The notes under the pieces: generated by a model
What the model saw: the letters and a program-made list of their open reading frames with translations, nothing else
What the model was told of the DNA's origin: nothing
Database searches by the model: none
NCBI GenBank assembly: GCA_013298765.1
Contig: JAAFJA010000002.1
Coordinates: 310,001 to 374,000 of the forward strand
From: Betaproteobacteria bacterium
Lineage (GTDB): Bacteria; Pseudomonadota; Gammaproteobacteria; Burkholderiales; Casimicrobiaceae
DNA: 64,000 bases
Direction: 5' to 3'
Shown here: positions 55,057 to 63,840 of the stretch, piece after piece
How positions within the stretch are numbered: position 1 is the stretch's first letter
How the letters are laid out: every line of letters starts with the position of its first letter
Position numbers and translations under genes: made by a program

Positions 55057-55821
55057 TCACGCGACGCTGCGCCGAAGCCTTTCGTAATCCTCAGGCGTAT
55101 CAATGCCTGGCGGTAGCGCCTCGTCCACCACTCCTACAGCGATTCGATACCCATGCGCGAGCGCGCGCAGCTGCTCGAGCGATTCGAACCGCTCAATCGC
55201 CGGAATTTTCAGCTGTGGGAACGCGCGTAGAAATGTCGCGCGATACGCATATAAACCGATGTGCCGATACACCGGTATCTCCGGCGCGAGCTTGCTTATG
55301 CCATTGCGCCATCCATCACGATCAAAGGGAATCGTCGCCCGCGAGAAATAGAGTGCGAAACCGTGTTCATCGAGTACACACTTCACCACATTCGCGCTGA
55401 CCACTTCGGCAAGATCGCTGATCGGATGGGCGAGCGTTGCGATACTTGCAAGCTCGCGCTGCCGAAGCAAATCCGCCACGCGAGAAACTGCCGTCGGAGG
55501 AATCAGCGGCTCATCGCCCTGCACGTTTACGATGATCGTTTCATCGGCAAGGCCAAGTGCGCTGACCACTTCGCTGAGCCGATCTGTGCCTGTCGGATGA
55601 TCGGCGCGTGTCATTAAGGCATCGACACCGTGTTCACGGCACGCAGTCACAATGCGCTCGTCATCGGTGGCAACCACCACGCGCGACGCCCCCGCGCTCT
55701 GCGCTTGTTCCGCCACACGAACCACCATCGGCTTGCCGGCAATATCAATCAGGGGTTTGCCAGGAAACCGCGTTGATCCAAACCGCGCAGGAACGATGGC
55801 AACAAACGAAGAATCACTCAT
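55057..55821 (-). CDS. kdsB: 3-deoxy-manno-octulosonate cytidylyltransferase
   Basis: The 254-residue enzyme activates Kdo to CMP-Kdo for lipopolysaccharide. '[35 protein letters not shown]' is the nucleotide-binding start, '[16 protein letters not shown]' and '[14 protein letters not shown]' follow, and '[43 protein letters not shown]' and '[11 protein letters not shown]' end it. Length equals the E. coli enzyme (248). It is last in the exbB-exbD-lpxK-Trm112-kdsB series; 36 bases separate it from the Trm112 gene. Confidence 0.95.
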   Translation of the reverse strand: MSDSSFVAIVPARFGSTRFPGKPLIDIAGKPMVVRVAEQAQSAGASRVVVATDDERIVTACREHGVDALMTRADHPTGTDRLSEVVSALGLADETIIVNVQGDEPLIPPTAVSRVADLLRQRELASIATLAHPISDLAEVVSANVVKCVLDEHGFALYFSRATIPFDRDGWRNGISKLAPEIPVYRHIGLYAYRATFLRAFPQLKIPAIERFESLEQLRALAHGYRIAVGVVDEALPPGIDTPEDYERLRRSVA

Positions 55822-55857
55822 GAAGAAATCATGGTCAAGGGTCGGCTTCCGCGCGGG

Positions 55858-56055
55858 TTATGCGCGACGATTCAGCGCGTCGAGTTCGGCATCGCTTAGC
55901 GTGCGGGCCTCCTCCTCGAGCATCACCGGAATGTCGTTGCGGATCGGGTAGGCCAATCGTGCAGATTTGGAGATAAGTTCAGACGCACTCTTGTCGTAGA
56001 TGAGCGGCCCTTTCGTGACAGGGCACACGAGGATTTCAAGCAGTTTGGGATTCAT
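55858..56055 (-). CDS. Trm112 family protein (YcaR type)
   Basis: The 65-residue protein '[52 protein letters not shown]' matches the small YcaR/Trm112 family that lies between lpxK and kdsB in most proteobacteria. One CP pair of the zinc motif remains. Its start overlaps the end of lpxK by 20 bases, so they are translationally coupled. The precise role is unknown; eukaryotic Trm112 stabilises methyltransferases. Confidence 0.9.
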   Translation of the reverse strand: MNPKLLEILVCPVTKGPLIYDKSASELISKSARLAYPIRNDIPVMLEEEARTLSDAELDALNRRA

Positions 56056-57133
56056 TTTTCTTCGGAGCGGGCTCGTTTCGCGCGTGCTCGCCCTCTTCCA
56101 GTGATCGCATATCCAGGCGGTGGCCCGTAATTGCGCTTAGTTTATCGAGGAGCTTGCGTTTCGTTTGCGGCGCGAGGTGCACGCTCATGGGGACTACCCA
56201 CATGTTGGGCTGGGCGAAGGATTTGCATTTCACCGCGTCTTTTTCTGTCATAAGAATCGGACGCGACTCCAAGGTCGCGAAATCATTCCACGAAAAATCG
56301 TGGTGATCGGCAAACGCGAGCAATTTTCCGTCGATGCCTTGGCGTTTGAGCGCATCTGCAAACTGCCGCGGATTAGCGATCCCTGCTGCGATGTAGGGGC
56401 GCAAATTGTTGAAGTGCGAGAGTGAAACAATCTTGCTGGGATCGGTAAGCAAGTAGGCCTTTTGCAGCTTTCGCACGGCAACGTGATGATTGCCGTCCTT
56501 GTAGCCGCTACTCGGTGGGTTCCATGCGGTCGTGATGCGCAAATCGCACTCGCGCGCTCGCGAACGCGGCTCGCGCAACGGCCCGGCGGGCAGAAGTTCA
56601 CCATTGCCATAGCCACGCTCTTGGCTGATGACCTCCACCTCAATATCGCGAAACAATCGATAGTGCTGAAGGCCGTCGTCGGCCACGATCACGTTCACGT
56701 CCGCGTAGCGTGCGAGCAGCTCGCGACAGGCCGCAACTCGATCTGCGCAAACGACAACCGGCACGCCCAGCGCTGCGTGAAGTAAAGGCTCATCGCCGAC
56801 GGCTTTAGCGGAAGACTCTGGGCGCACGATGATGGGACGTTTCGGACTCACTGGATAGCCACGCGAGACAACCCCTGGTCGATAACCAAACTGCTGCAGG
56901 CAGCGCACGATTGATTGCACGACAGGTGTCTTTCCTGCGCCGCCAACGACCACGTTTCCCACCGCGATCACCGGCACGCCTACATGCTCCTGCTTACGCA
57001 ACCCCTTGTGAAAGGCCCACGTACGCGCACGCCCGACCGCGCCGTAGACAAACGCGAGCGGGCGCAGCAACACGACACCGGCCCCAGCGCGGCTACGCCA
57101 CCAGTTACCCTCAACCCACGAACGGATTCCCAA
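56036..57133 (-). CDS. lpxK: Tetraacyldisaccharide 4'-kinase
   Basis: The 365-residue enzyme phosphorylates the lipid A precursor at the inner membrane. The Walker A motif '[27 protein letters not shown]' is at about 53-78 (GGAGKT 64-69). '[34 protein letters not shown]' and '[11 protein letters not shown]' (catalytic and Walker B-like residues) follow. The start appears to be TTG 57133, with GAGAGG six bases before. It is longer than the E. coli enzyme (328), with an unusual polar tail. It follows exbD by about 100 bases and overlaps the Trm112 gene. Confidence 0.93.
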   Translation of the reverse strand: MGIRSWVEGNWWRSRAGAGVVLLRPLAFVYGAVGRARTWAFHKGLRKQEHVGVPVIAVGNVVVGGAGKTPVVQSIVRCLQQFGYRPGVVSRGYPVSPKRPIIVRPESSAKAVGDEPLLHAALGVPVVVCADRVAACRELLARYADVNVIVADDGLQHYRLFRDIEVEVISQERGYGNGELLPAGPLREPRSRARECDLRITTAWNPPSSGYKDGNHHVAVRKLQKAYLLTDPSKIVSLSHFNNLRPYIAAGIANPRQFADALKRQGIDGKLLAFADHHDFSWNDFATLESRPILMTEKDAVKCKSFAQPNMWVVPMSVHLAPQTKRKLLDKLSAITGHRLDMRSLEEGEHARNEPAPKKNESQTA

Positions 57134-57176
57134 ATCGAACCTCTCTTGACAATAAGACTCCGGTTCAGAATATATT

Positions 57177-57233
57177 GGGCGTAGATCACCCTTTTCGATA
57201 CTATTGTTTTAAATCTAAATTTGGCGCTAGCCC
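57177..57233. repeat. Paired-tetramer repeat, copy 12, at the end of exbD
   Basis: GGGC at 57177 and GCCC at 57230 have a 57-bp outer distance; the last C is also the first base of the exbD stop codon on the minus strand. The right flank is GCCC-TATTTAGAT-GGGG. ATCTAAAT (57213-57220) and ATTTAGAT (57235-57242) form an additional hairpin across the tetramer. It fills the short gap between exbD and lpxK. Confidence 0.65.
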
Positions 57234-57652
57234 TATTTAGATGGGGCTTGTGTAGCAAACGTTATGTTCGGAAAATTCGCTGCGCGCGCCGCCTCCATCA
57301 CATAGACAACGTCTTGATGTTTTGCGTTTGCATCCGCGTTGATGATGATGACGGGATCGGTCGCACCTGCCGCCGCAGATTTCATCGCATCGGCGAGTGA
57401 GGCGACGCCGGTGAAGTTAAACACCTGCTGATTCACCGCGAAACGGCCTTTGTCATCCACGCCCACTTGGATTTCCTTGGGACGTTGCGCTTGCTTCTCG
57501 GCTTCAGCCTCGGGCAGCGTAATTTTCAGTTCGGTGAACTTACTGTAGGTCGTCGATGCCATCAGAAAAATCAAAATCACAAGCAAGACATCGATCAACG
57601 GAATGAAGTTGATCTCTGGCTCTTCGCGGAATCGACCACGACGGAAGTTCAT
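57233..57652 (-). CDS. exbD: Biopolymer transport protein ExbD (TolR-like)
   Basis: The 139-residue protein starts at ATG 57652, with GAGGGG before it. It has a short cytoplasmic start, the single helix 'INFIPLIDVLLVILIFLMASTTYSKF' with the conserved Asp near residue 20, and a periplasmic part ('LKITLPEAEAEK', 'IIINADANAKHQDVVYVMEAARAANFPNITFAT'). With the ExbB-like protein it uses the proton gradient to drive TonB or Tol. No tonB is seen. It is 73 bases after exbB. Its 3' end overlaps a dispersed repeat. Confidence 0.92.
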   Translation of the reverse strand: MNFRRGRFREEPEINFIPLIDVLLVILIFLMASTTYSKFTELKITLPEAEAEKQAQRPKEIQVGVDDKGRFAVNQQVFNFTGVASLADAMKSAAAGATDPVIIINADANAKHQDVVYVMEAARAANFPNITFATQAPSK

Positions 57653-57725
57653 CGCAGCCCCTCGTGCGACACGCGTGAAACAACTGGCGAGCTTCGCAGA
57701 GTGTTCAGCAGCTTCAACGTCATGC

Positions 57726-58334
57726 TCATTTGGCTCGATCACCATGAAGGATGTCGACCATTCTCGTCGCCTGCTGCTCCATCTCGATCAGAAGCGAATC
57801 GACTTTGCCGCGGAAATAGCGGTAGAACATGAGCGCAGGAATCGCCACGATAATCCCCATCGCGGTGTTGTAGAGCGCCACCGAAATGCCGCTCGCGAGC
57901 TGCGAGGGGTTGGTGCCCTGCGCGCTCTGCGCACCGAAAATTTCAATCATGCCGATGATCGTGCCGAGCAAACCCATCAGGGGCGCTGCCGCTGCGATCG
58001 TGCCGAGTGCGTTCAAGAACCGTTCAAGGCCGTGTCCGACGACGCTACCGGTTTCCTCCAGCGCTTCCTTCACTACGGGGCGTGGCGCGCGAATATTGGC
58101 AAGCCCTGCGGCGAGCACTTGCCCGAGCGGCCCTTGACCCGCGGTCAGCGTCACCAATTCCTGAGTGAGCCCCTTTTTTCTGTACTCGTCGATCACCTTG
58201 TCCACGAGGCCCGGTGGAATCACTTGCGCTCGACGCAGCGACCAGCATCGCTCAATGATGAGCGCAAGCGCGACGATTGACATGAAAATAAGCGGCCAGA
58301 TAGGCCAGCCTGCAGCTTTGATAATGTCCCACAT
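57726..58334 (-). CDS. exbB: MotA/TolQ/ExbB proton channel family protein
   Basis: The 202-residue protein has three membrane helices: 'AAGWPIWPLIFMSIVALALIIERCWSL' near the start, then 'FLNALGTIAAAAPLMGLLGTIIGMIEIFGAQ' and 'LASGISVALYNTAMGIIVAIPALMFYRYF', the ExbB/TolQ signature. The conserved 'PLMGLLGTIIGM' and 'ALYNTAMG' (channel-lining Thr) are present. It forms the ring channel in which ExbD sits. It is the first gene of exbB-exbD-lpxK-Trm112-kdsB, a standard Burkholderiales order. Confidence 0.93.
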   Translation of the reverse strand: MWDIIKAAGWPIWPLIFMSIVALALIIERCWSLRRAQVIPPGLVDKVIDEYRKKGLTQELVTLTAGQGPLGQVLAAGLANIRAPRPVVKEALEETGSVVGHGLERFLNALGTIAAAAPLMGLLGTIIGMIEIFGAQSAQGTNPSQLASGISVALYNTAMGIIVAIPALMFYRYFRGKVDSLLIEMEQQATRMVDILHGDRAK

Positions 58335-58491
58335 AGGGTGCGCTTACCCGCGAAATCAATACAGCTTGCGAGTGTAACTGGCGAATGCGTCGCTGCGAAG
58401 GGCGCGCCGCATTTCACGTCGCTGCTCTAGGGCTAGGAGAGTCAAAGCAGCGCGTAGCCTAGGCGACGAGTTTCGCCGCCAAGGACCTGAG

Positions 58492-60291
58492 CTAGGGCTT
58501 CCAGCCGTCTTTCAACGTGACCGCACGATTGAAAACAAGCACGCCCCGCTTCGACTCGACACGATCCGGCGTGAAATAGCCGTTACGTTCAAACTGAAAA
58601 CTCTGTCCAGGCTCCGCATTGCGCAAGCTCGGCTCGCACCACGCGTTGACCTTCACGAGGGAATTCGGGTTCAAATAGTCTTTGTAATCGCCCGGCTGAT
58701 CGTCGGGATTCTCAACCGTAAACAAACGATCGTAGAGCCGAACTTCCGCTTGCAAGCCGTCGCTCTTCGAAACCCAATGAATCGCACCCTTGACGTTGCG
58801 GCCGCCCGGCGTGCCGCTCTTGGTCGCCGGGTCGTAGCTCGCGTAAATCGTCGTGACTTTGCCGCTCGCGTCTTTCTCCAGGCGCTCGCACTTGATGATG
58901 TAGCCATAGCGCAATCGAACCTCGGCGCCTGGTGTCAGGCGAAAGAAGCCTTTTGCTGGCGTTTCCATGAAGTCCTCACGCTCAATGAAAACTTCGCGCG
59001 CAAACTGAAACGTTCGGCGTCCCCGCGTTTCGTCTTTTGGATGAACCGGCGCTGAACACTCTTCGGTCTTTCCCTCAGGCCAGTTTTCGATGACCACGCG
59101 AATCGGATCGAGCACCACCATTGCGCGCGCAGCGACCGGATCAAGATCCTCGCGAAGCGCGCCTTCTAAGTCGGCCATATCAACCCACTGATGGGCTTTC
59201 GATGCCCCGGTGCGCTCGGCAAACAAGCGAATGGAGCCCGGCGTGTAGCCACGGCGACGCAAGCCAGCGAGCGTCCAAAAACGCGGATCGTCCCAACCGT
59301 TCACTGCACCCGTTTCCACCAATTCGAGCAACTTGCGTTTGCTCATCACGGTGTAATTGATGTTTAGTCGCGCAAATTCGATCTGTTGCGGGCTGGGCGA
59401 AGGCAATTTGCCGCTCTCGACCAAACGCGCGAGCACCCAGTCGTAAAGAGGGCGATGCGCCTCAAATTCGAGCGTGCAGATCGAATGGGTGATGCGCTCA
59501 ATCGCATCCGAGATGCAATGCGTGTAATCGTAGAGCGGGTACACGCACCACTTGTTGCCCGTGCGCTGATGCTCTACGTGTCGAATCCGATAGATCGCCG
59601 GGTCGCGCAAATTCATGTTGGGCGAAGCCATATCGATCTTCAACCGCAATACGTGCGCCCCGTCGGCATGTTTGCCATCGCGCATCTCGCGAAAGAGCGT
59701 TAAATTTTCGTCCACGCTGCGATCACGAAACGGCGAGTTCACGCCGGGTTTCTCGAAGCTGCCGCGATGAGCGCGCATTTCCTCGGCATTCTGCGAATCA
59801 ACGTATGCGAGACCGCGCTCGATGAAATGCTCCGCAAACGCATAGAGCGTGTCGAAATAGTCGCTCGCGTGAAACAGATTGGGTTGATACGTGAAACCCA
59901 GCCACTCGACCATTTCTTTGATCGAGTTTTCGTAGATCACGTCTTCTTTGACGGGATTGGTGTCATCAAAACGCAGGTGACAGACGCCACCGTAATCCTT
60001 AGCAATCCCGAAGTTCACGCAGATCGATTTCGCATGGCCGATGTGCAAAAAACCGTTTGGCTCGGGCGGAAAGCGGGTAACGACCTTTCCGCCGTGTTTG
60101 CCCGAGGCGTTGTCTGCCTCGATGATCTGGCGAATGAAGTTCGAGACCACGGGGGCGACCGTTCGCGCACCCTTTTCGGTTGCGTTCCGGGCTGGATTAG
60201 GTAGGACAACGCGACCTGTTTGCTGCAACCCACCCTGCCCGTTGGACATTGGTTCGGCATTTGGGCTTACAGGCTCGGTCACGGATTTCAT
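58492..60291 (-). CDS. glnS: Glutaminyl-tRNA synthetase with N-terminal extension
   Basis: The 599-residue class I synthetase has the HIGH motif in 'TRFPPEPNGFLHIGHAKSICVNFGIA' and the KMSKS equivalent 'VMSKRKLLEL'. 'VEHQRTGNKWCVYPLYDYTHCISDAIERITHS' and the C-terminal anticodon-binding barrels ('CEPSLRNAEPGQSFQFERNGYFTPDR') are as in GlnRS rather than GluRS. About 45 residues before 'SNFIRQIIEADNASGKH' have no counterpart in E. coli GlnRS; ATG 60249 gives a shorter form. It is divergent from xseA. Confidence 0.95.
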   Translation of the reverse strand: MKSVTEPVSPNAEPMSNGQGGLQQTGRVVLPNPARNATEKGARTVAPVVSNFIRQIIEADNASGKHGGKVVTRFPPEPNGFLHIGHAKSICVNFGIAKDYGGVCHLRFDDTNPVKEDVIYENSIKEMVEWLGFTYQPNLFHASDYFDTLYAFAEHFIERGLAYVDSQNAEEMRAHRGSFEKPGVNSPFRDRSVDENLTLFREMRDGKHADGAHVLRLKIDMASPNMNLRDPAIYRIRHVEHQRTGNKWCVYPLYDYTHCISDAIERITHSICTLEFEAHRPLYDWVLARLVESGKLPSPSPQQIEFARLNINYTVMSKRKLLELVETGAVNGWDDPRFWTLAGLRRRGYTPGSIRLFAERTGASKAHQWVDMADLEGALREDLDPVAARAMVVLDPIRVVIENWPEGKTEECSAPVHPKDETRGRRTFQFAREVFIEREDFMETPAKGFFRLTPGAEVRLRYGYIIKCERLEKDASGKVTTIYASYDPATKSGTPGGRNVKGAIHWVSKSDGLQAEVRLYDRLFTVENPDDQPGDYKDYLNPNSLVKVNAWCEPSLRNAEPGQSFQFERNGYFTPDRVESKRGVLVFNRAVTLKDGWKP

Positions 60292-60446
60292 TGTGGATTG
60301 GACAGGCGCAGTTGTGCGAATGCAGCATTGTAACGCTCAGAAATACGGTGAACCAAAATCGCTAAGCGCTTGAAATACATGGATTATTGGCGCGGCGGGT
60401 GGGCTCCTAGGAAATACCTTCCACTTTCGGAGTTGCCCACAGAGCC

Positions 60447-60455
60447 TGTGGATAA
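60447..60455 (+). promoter_or_regulatory. Perfect DnaA box in the glnS-xseA gap
   Basis: TGTGGATAA is the exact reverse of the DnaA box TTATCCACA. It overlaps a CCACAG-AGC-CTGTGG hairpin (60437-60451) and is followed by a second TTGATAAC word. The 467-bp gap otherwise shows no gene. One box is not an origin; it could be a DnaA-binding control site. Confidence 0.5.
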
Positions 60456-60758
60456 CCTTATTGATAACGTTCGTGATTCACACCAAACCCGCATCTAGCC
60501 GTGTGTTTTTCGGTTGCTCAGCGAAACGCAGTCAAAAAGTTTCTTGATATCAATGACTTAACTCGAACATGCTCGCATCTGGCGATGTTGTCGGAGCAGT
60601 ACATCGCTCAACGCAGCGTGCCACTGCAACAAGCACCCTGTCGTAGACAAAGCCTCTGCGTGTTCCGAAGATTCCTACCTGCTCGACACGAGCGGTGCGC
60701 CCGAATTCGAACCCCGTCAGTGCCTGGCGAAACCGCCGCGCTCGCTATAGTTCGGCTC

Positions 60759-62120
60759 GTGCAACCTCAATTGAATTCTTCTGTGACCGTTAGCGAGCTT
60801 TTGTTCGCCGTCCGAAGCGCGCTCGAACGCGAAATCCCATTGCAATGGGTGACAGGCGAAATATCGGGCTTCAAGCGCGCGTCTTCGGGGCATTGCTACT
60901 TCGATTTGAAAGACGCGAACGCGCAAATATCCTGCGCCCTCTATCGCAATCGCGCGGCACTGGTGGGCTTTGAGCTGAAAGACGGTGCTCAGGTTGAGCT
61001 TCGCGTCCGTCCAACAATTTACGAGCCTCGCGGTAGCCTCCAATTCTCAGTGGAACAAGCTCGGCTCTCGGGCATTGGGCAACTCTACGAAGCCTTCATG
61101 CGGCTCAAGGCGAAGCTCGAATCTGAGGGGCTATTCGATCCAACTAAAAAAAGAACGCTACCCCCGATTCCACAAAGAATTGGTCTCATAACCTCGAAGC
61201 AAGCAGCTGCACTCGCCGACATGCTACGCGTGCTGAGAGATCGCTGGCCACGCGCCACGGTGATTGTTTACCCTGCAAGTGTTCAAGGGGTCAACGCACC
61301 AGCAGAGCTGGTACGCGCATTGTCTGCGGCAAACACACGCCGCGAGTGTGACGTACTAGTGATCGGCCGTGGCGGTGGCAGCCTTGAGGATTTGTGGGCG
61401 TTTAATGACGAAGCATTGGTTCGCGCCGTCGCAAAAAGCGGAATTCCGATAGTGAGCGCAGTTGGCCACGAAACCGACTTCACACTCTGCGATTTCGCAG
61501 CCGATGTGCGCGCGCCAACGCCTACTGCAGCCGCGGCGCTGATCGTGCCCGAACGTCGCACGTGGCTTAACCAGATCGCGCGGCTGTCCGCGCAAGCAAG
61601 ACGCGCTTTCGAACGAACCCGCGACACGCTCGAGCAGCGCCTCGATCGCGCGCACGAACGATTGCGCAGCAGTGATCGGGCGCTTGCTGCCTGGCGCACG
61701 CGCCTTCTCGCAGCCGAACATCGACTTGAACGTGTGATCCGCACCCTTCCGCAAGCGCGTCGCTCGCGTATGGACGGCATCAATTTGCGCTTCACGATGG
61801 CGCTGCGTGCAAGACATGGCCTGAGCGAGCCCCGCTCTCGCTTCGACTCAGCTTTGACACGGACAACATCGGCGATGGCCGTGAAAATTCAGCGCGAGCA
61901 AACGCGATTCGCCCGACTAAACCAAGCGATGACGCATCTCAATCCGCAGAATGTTCTCGATCGTGGATACGCAGTGCTGTTTGATAGAAGAGGACGCGAA
62001 ATCACTGATGCAACTCACCTCGTTTCGGGTGAACTCTTTAGTGCGCAAGTCAAGCGCGGCGTGGTTGATGCGCAAGTGGTGGCCACAAGAATTGATTCAA
62101 ACGAAAACCTAGCGAAGTAG
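60759..62120 (+). CDS. xseA: Exodeoxyribonuclease VII large subunit
   Basis: I start this 453-residue protein at GTG 60759 ('QPQLNSSVTVSELLFAVRSALER'), which gives the family length (456 in E. coli); upstream reading to 60501 has no family likeness. 'PLQWVTGEISGFKRASSGHCYFDLKD' is the OB-fold that binds DNA. 'RIGLITSKQAAALADMLRVLRDRWPRATVIVYPASVQG' and 'VIGRGGGSLEDLWAFNDEALVRAVA' and 'SAVGHETDFTLCDFAADVRAPTPTAAAAL' form the catalytic domain. A long helical end follows. With XseB (not in the window) it trims single-stranded DNA. Confidence 0.94.
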   Translation: MQPQLNSSVTVSELLFAVRSALEREIPLQWVTGEISGFKRASSGHCYFDLKDANAQISCALYRNRAALVGFELKDGAQVELRVRPTIYEPRGSLQFSVEQARLSGIGQLYEAFMRLKAKLESEGLFDPTKKRTLPPIPQRIGLITSKQAAALADMLRVLRDRWPRATVIVYPASVQGVNAPAELVRALSAANTRRECDVLVIGRGGGSLEDLWAFNDEALVRAVAKSGIPIVSAVGHETDFTLCDFAADVRAPTPTAAAALIVPERRTWLNQIARLSAQARRAFERTRDTLEQRLDRAHERLRSSDRALAAWRTRLLAAEHRLERVIRTLPQARRSRMDGINLRFTMALRARHGLSEPRSRFDSALTRTTSAMAVKIQREQTRFARLNQAMTHLNPQNVLDRGYAVLFDRRGREITDATHLVSGELFSAQVKRGVVDAQVVATRIDSNENLAK

Positions 62121-62177
62121 TGCAACGCCGCTAGATTCAGCGCGGCCTTCACAGCCCAATGCCGTGAGATATCGAAC

Positions 62178-62936
62178 ATGAAAGCTCTCGTCCTACTTCC
62201 CTGCGACAACCGTATCCTCGGCGGCCATCCCATGCATGTGCTCGGCCAGAAATACGCCGATGCTGTGCGTGACCATGCGCGATGTCTTGCGCTCGCCCTA
62301 CCGACGACGGGAAACGAGGACATTGACGCTTACCTTGACGTCGCTGATGGGGTGTTGCTCACGGGTTCGCCGTCGAATGTGCATCCGTCACACTTCGATC
62401 AGGCTATTCACGACATTTCGTTACCGCTCGATACCTCTCGCGACTCGATCACGCTACCGCTGATTCGCCGCTGTATTCAACTTGGGATGCCATTGCTCGC
62501 GATCTGCCGAGGTCTACAAGAGATCAACGTCGCGCTCGGTGGTTCGCTTCATCAGGCCGTGCAGGAAGTAACAGGCAGAATCGACCATCGCGGCGCACGG
62601 GGACGCCCAAATGCGAGCAAGGACGAGGCTTACGCGCCTGCACATACGGTTGCGGTCGAGCCCAGCTCGCGTCTTCACGAAATCGTACTGAAGGCCGAGC
62701 TCACCGTTAACTCGGTGCATGGTCAAGGTATCGACCGCCTTGCAGCGGGTATTACCGTGCAAGCACGCGCACCCGACGGCCAAATTGAAGCGATTACTGT
62801 GGACGCGCATCGCGGGTTCAACCTCGCCTTGCAATGGCATCCGGAGTGGTGCGCCACCGAAAACGAAGACTCGATCAAAATTTTTGCAGCGTTCGGTGAA
62901 GCGTGTCGAACGTGGCGGACGCAAAAGTACTCGTGA
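62178..62936 (+). CDS. Gamma-glutamyl-gamma-aminobutyrate hydrolase-type class I amidotransferase
   Basis: The 252-residue protein is a class I glutamine-amidotransferase-fold hydrolase (PuuD-like). 'DGVLLTGSPSNVHPSHF' is an early signature, the nucleophile Cys110 is in 'LAICRGLQEINVALGGSLHQ', and the His-x-Glu pair is in 'LQWHPEW' near the end. PuuD-like enzymes release GABA from gamma-Glu-GABA in putrescine breakdown. Polyamine genes speD-speE lie next door in convergent orientation, which supports a polyamine link. The exact substrate is not proved. Confidence 0.86.
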   Translation: MKALVLLPCDNRILGGHPMHVLGQKYADAVRDHARCLALALPTTGNEDIDAYLDVADGVLLTGSPSNVHPSHFDQAIHDISLPLDTSRDSITLPLIRRCIQLGMPLLAICRGLQEINVALGGSLHQAVQEVTGRIDHRGARGRPNASKDEAYAPAHTVAVEPSSRLHEIVLKAELTVNSVHGQGIDRLAAGITVQARAPDGQIEAITVDAHRGFNLALQWHPEWCATENEDSIKIFAAFGEACRTWRTQKYS

Positions 62937-62964
62937 AGCGGCTGCCAAGGGATGCGTCAACAAA

Positions 62965-63834
62965 CTAACCAATGAGCGAACGCACGAAATTCGGCAACGC
63001 GAACACGGCGCGGTGCATCGCGCCGTTGTAGAAGCGCAAATCACGAATGTTTCGTTCCGCGATTCGCTCGTCCACGTCGCATTCATTTAGCGAAAGCGGG
63101 TCGGTCAGTCGCGACGCACACACCATGCCCCACCACGCACCGTAAAGCGGCACGTGCACAAGATACGGCCTCACGATTGGAAACACCTTGCGAAGTCTTT
63201 CCACGCTAGTCGCAAAGCGCTCTGGGTGGAAAAACGGCGAGCCAATGTGCAGCGTCAAGGTTCCAGCATCGCCAAGCGCGCGATCACAATTTTCGAAGAA
63301 GTCAACGCTGTATAGGACCTCAGCCGGACCGATCGGGTCAGTCAAATCCATCACAATTGCGTCGAACTTCTCGTCCGTTTCACGCAAGTAGGCATAGCCG
63401 TCTCCGATACGAATCTCTACGCGCGGATCATCGAGCGCGCCGTGATGTATCGCTTGAAAATGCTCGCGCGCCACGCGCACAACGTCAGGATCGAGTTCCG
63501 CGACGACGACGCGTTCAATTGAAGGATGCTTAAGAATTTCTTCGGTGGAGCCCCCATCGCCGCCGCCGATCACGAGCGCAGCGCGAGGATTACGCTGAGC
63601 GATGAGCGCCGGATGCACGATGTTCTCGTGATAGAAAAACTCATCACGTTCGCTCGTCATGTTCGCGCCATCGAGCCGAAGAACTTTCCCCAGCTCCGGC
63701 GTTTCGTACACAGTTAGCGATTGAAACGGTGTTTGAATGTGCGCGAGCTTCTCCGTCGCCGAGAAAAAAACGCCCGCGTTCTCGTTCAACGCCTCAAGCA
63801 AGCGATCCGGCAAATGTTTCGGGTCGTCGCTCAC
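62965..63834 (-). CDS. speE: Spermidine synthase (polyamine aminopropyltransferase)
   Basis: The 289-residue enzyme transfers an aminopropyl group from decarboxylated SAM to putrescine. 'IQTPFQSLTVYETPELGKVLRLDGANMTSERDEFFYHENIVHPAL' has the substrate gate, 'VIGGGDGGSTEEILKHPSIERVVVAELDPDVV' is the SAM-binding motif, and 'FDAIVMDLTDPIGPAEVLYS' holds the catalytic Asp. The start is GTG 63834. The stop of speD lies 7 bases upstream, so speD-speE form one transcript. Confidence 0.95.
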   Translation of the reverse strand: MSDDPKHLPDRLLEALNENAGVFFSATEKLAHIQTPFQSLTVYETPELGKVLRLDGANMTSERDEFFYHENIVHPALIAQRNPRAALVIGGGDGGSTEEILKHPSIERVVVAELDPDVVRVAREHFQAIHHGALDDPRVEIRIGDGYAYLRETDEKFDAIVMDLTDPIGPAEVLYSVDFFENCDRALGDAGTLTLHIGSPFFHPERFATSVERLRKVFPIVRPYLVHVPLYGAWWGMVCASRLTDPLSLNECDVDERIAERNIRDLRFYNGAMHRAVFALPNFVRSLIG

Positions 63835-63840
63835 GAGCGA

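Noticed and set aside
57171-57176. Promoter for lpxK in the repeat at 57177
   Set aside because: The TTGACA/TATATT pair points the opposite way to lpxK.
58427-58500. CTAGGGCTAGG and AGCTAGGGCTT near the end of glnS
   Set aside because: The word GGGCTAG occurs, but there is no GCCC partner at 56-58 bp and the stretch is not AT-rich.
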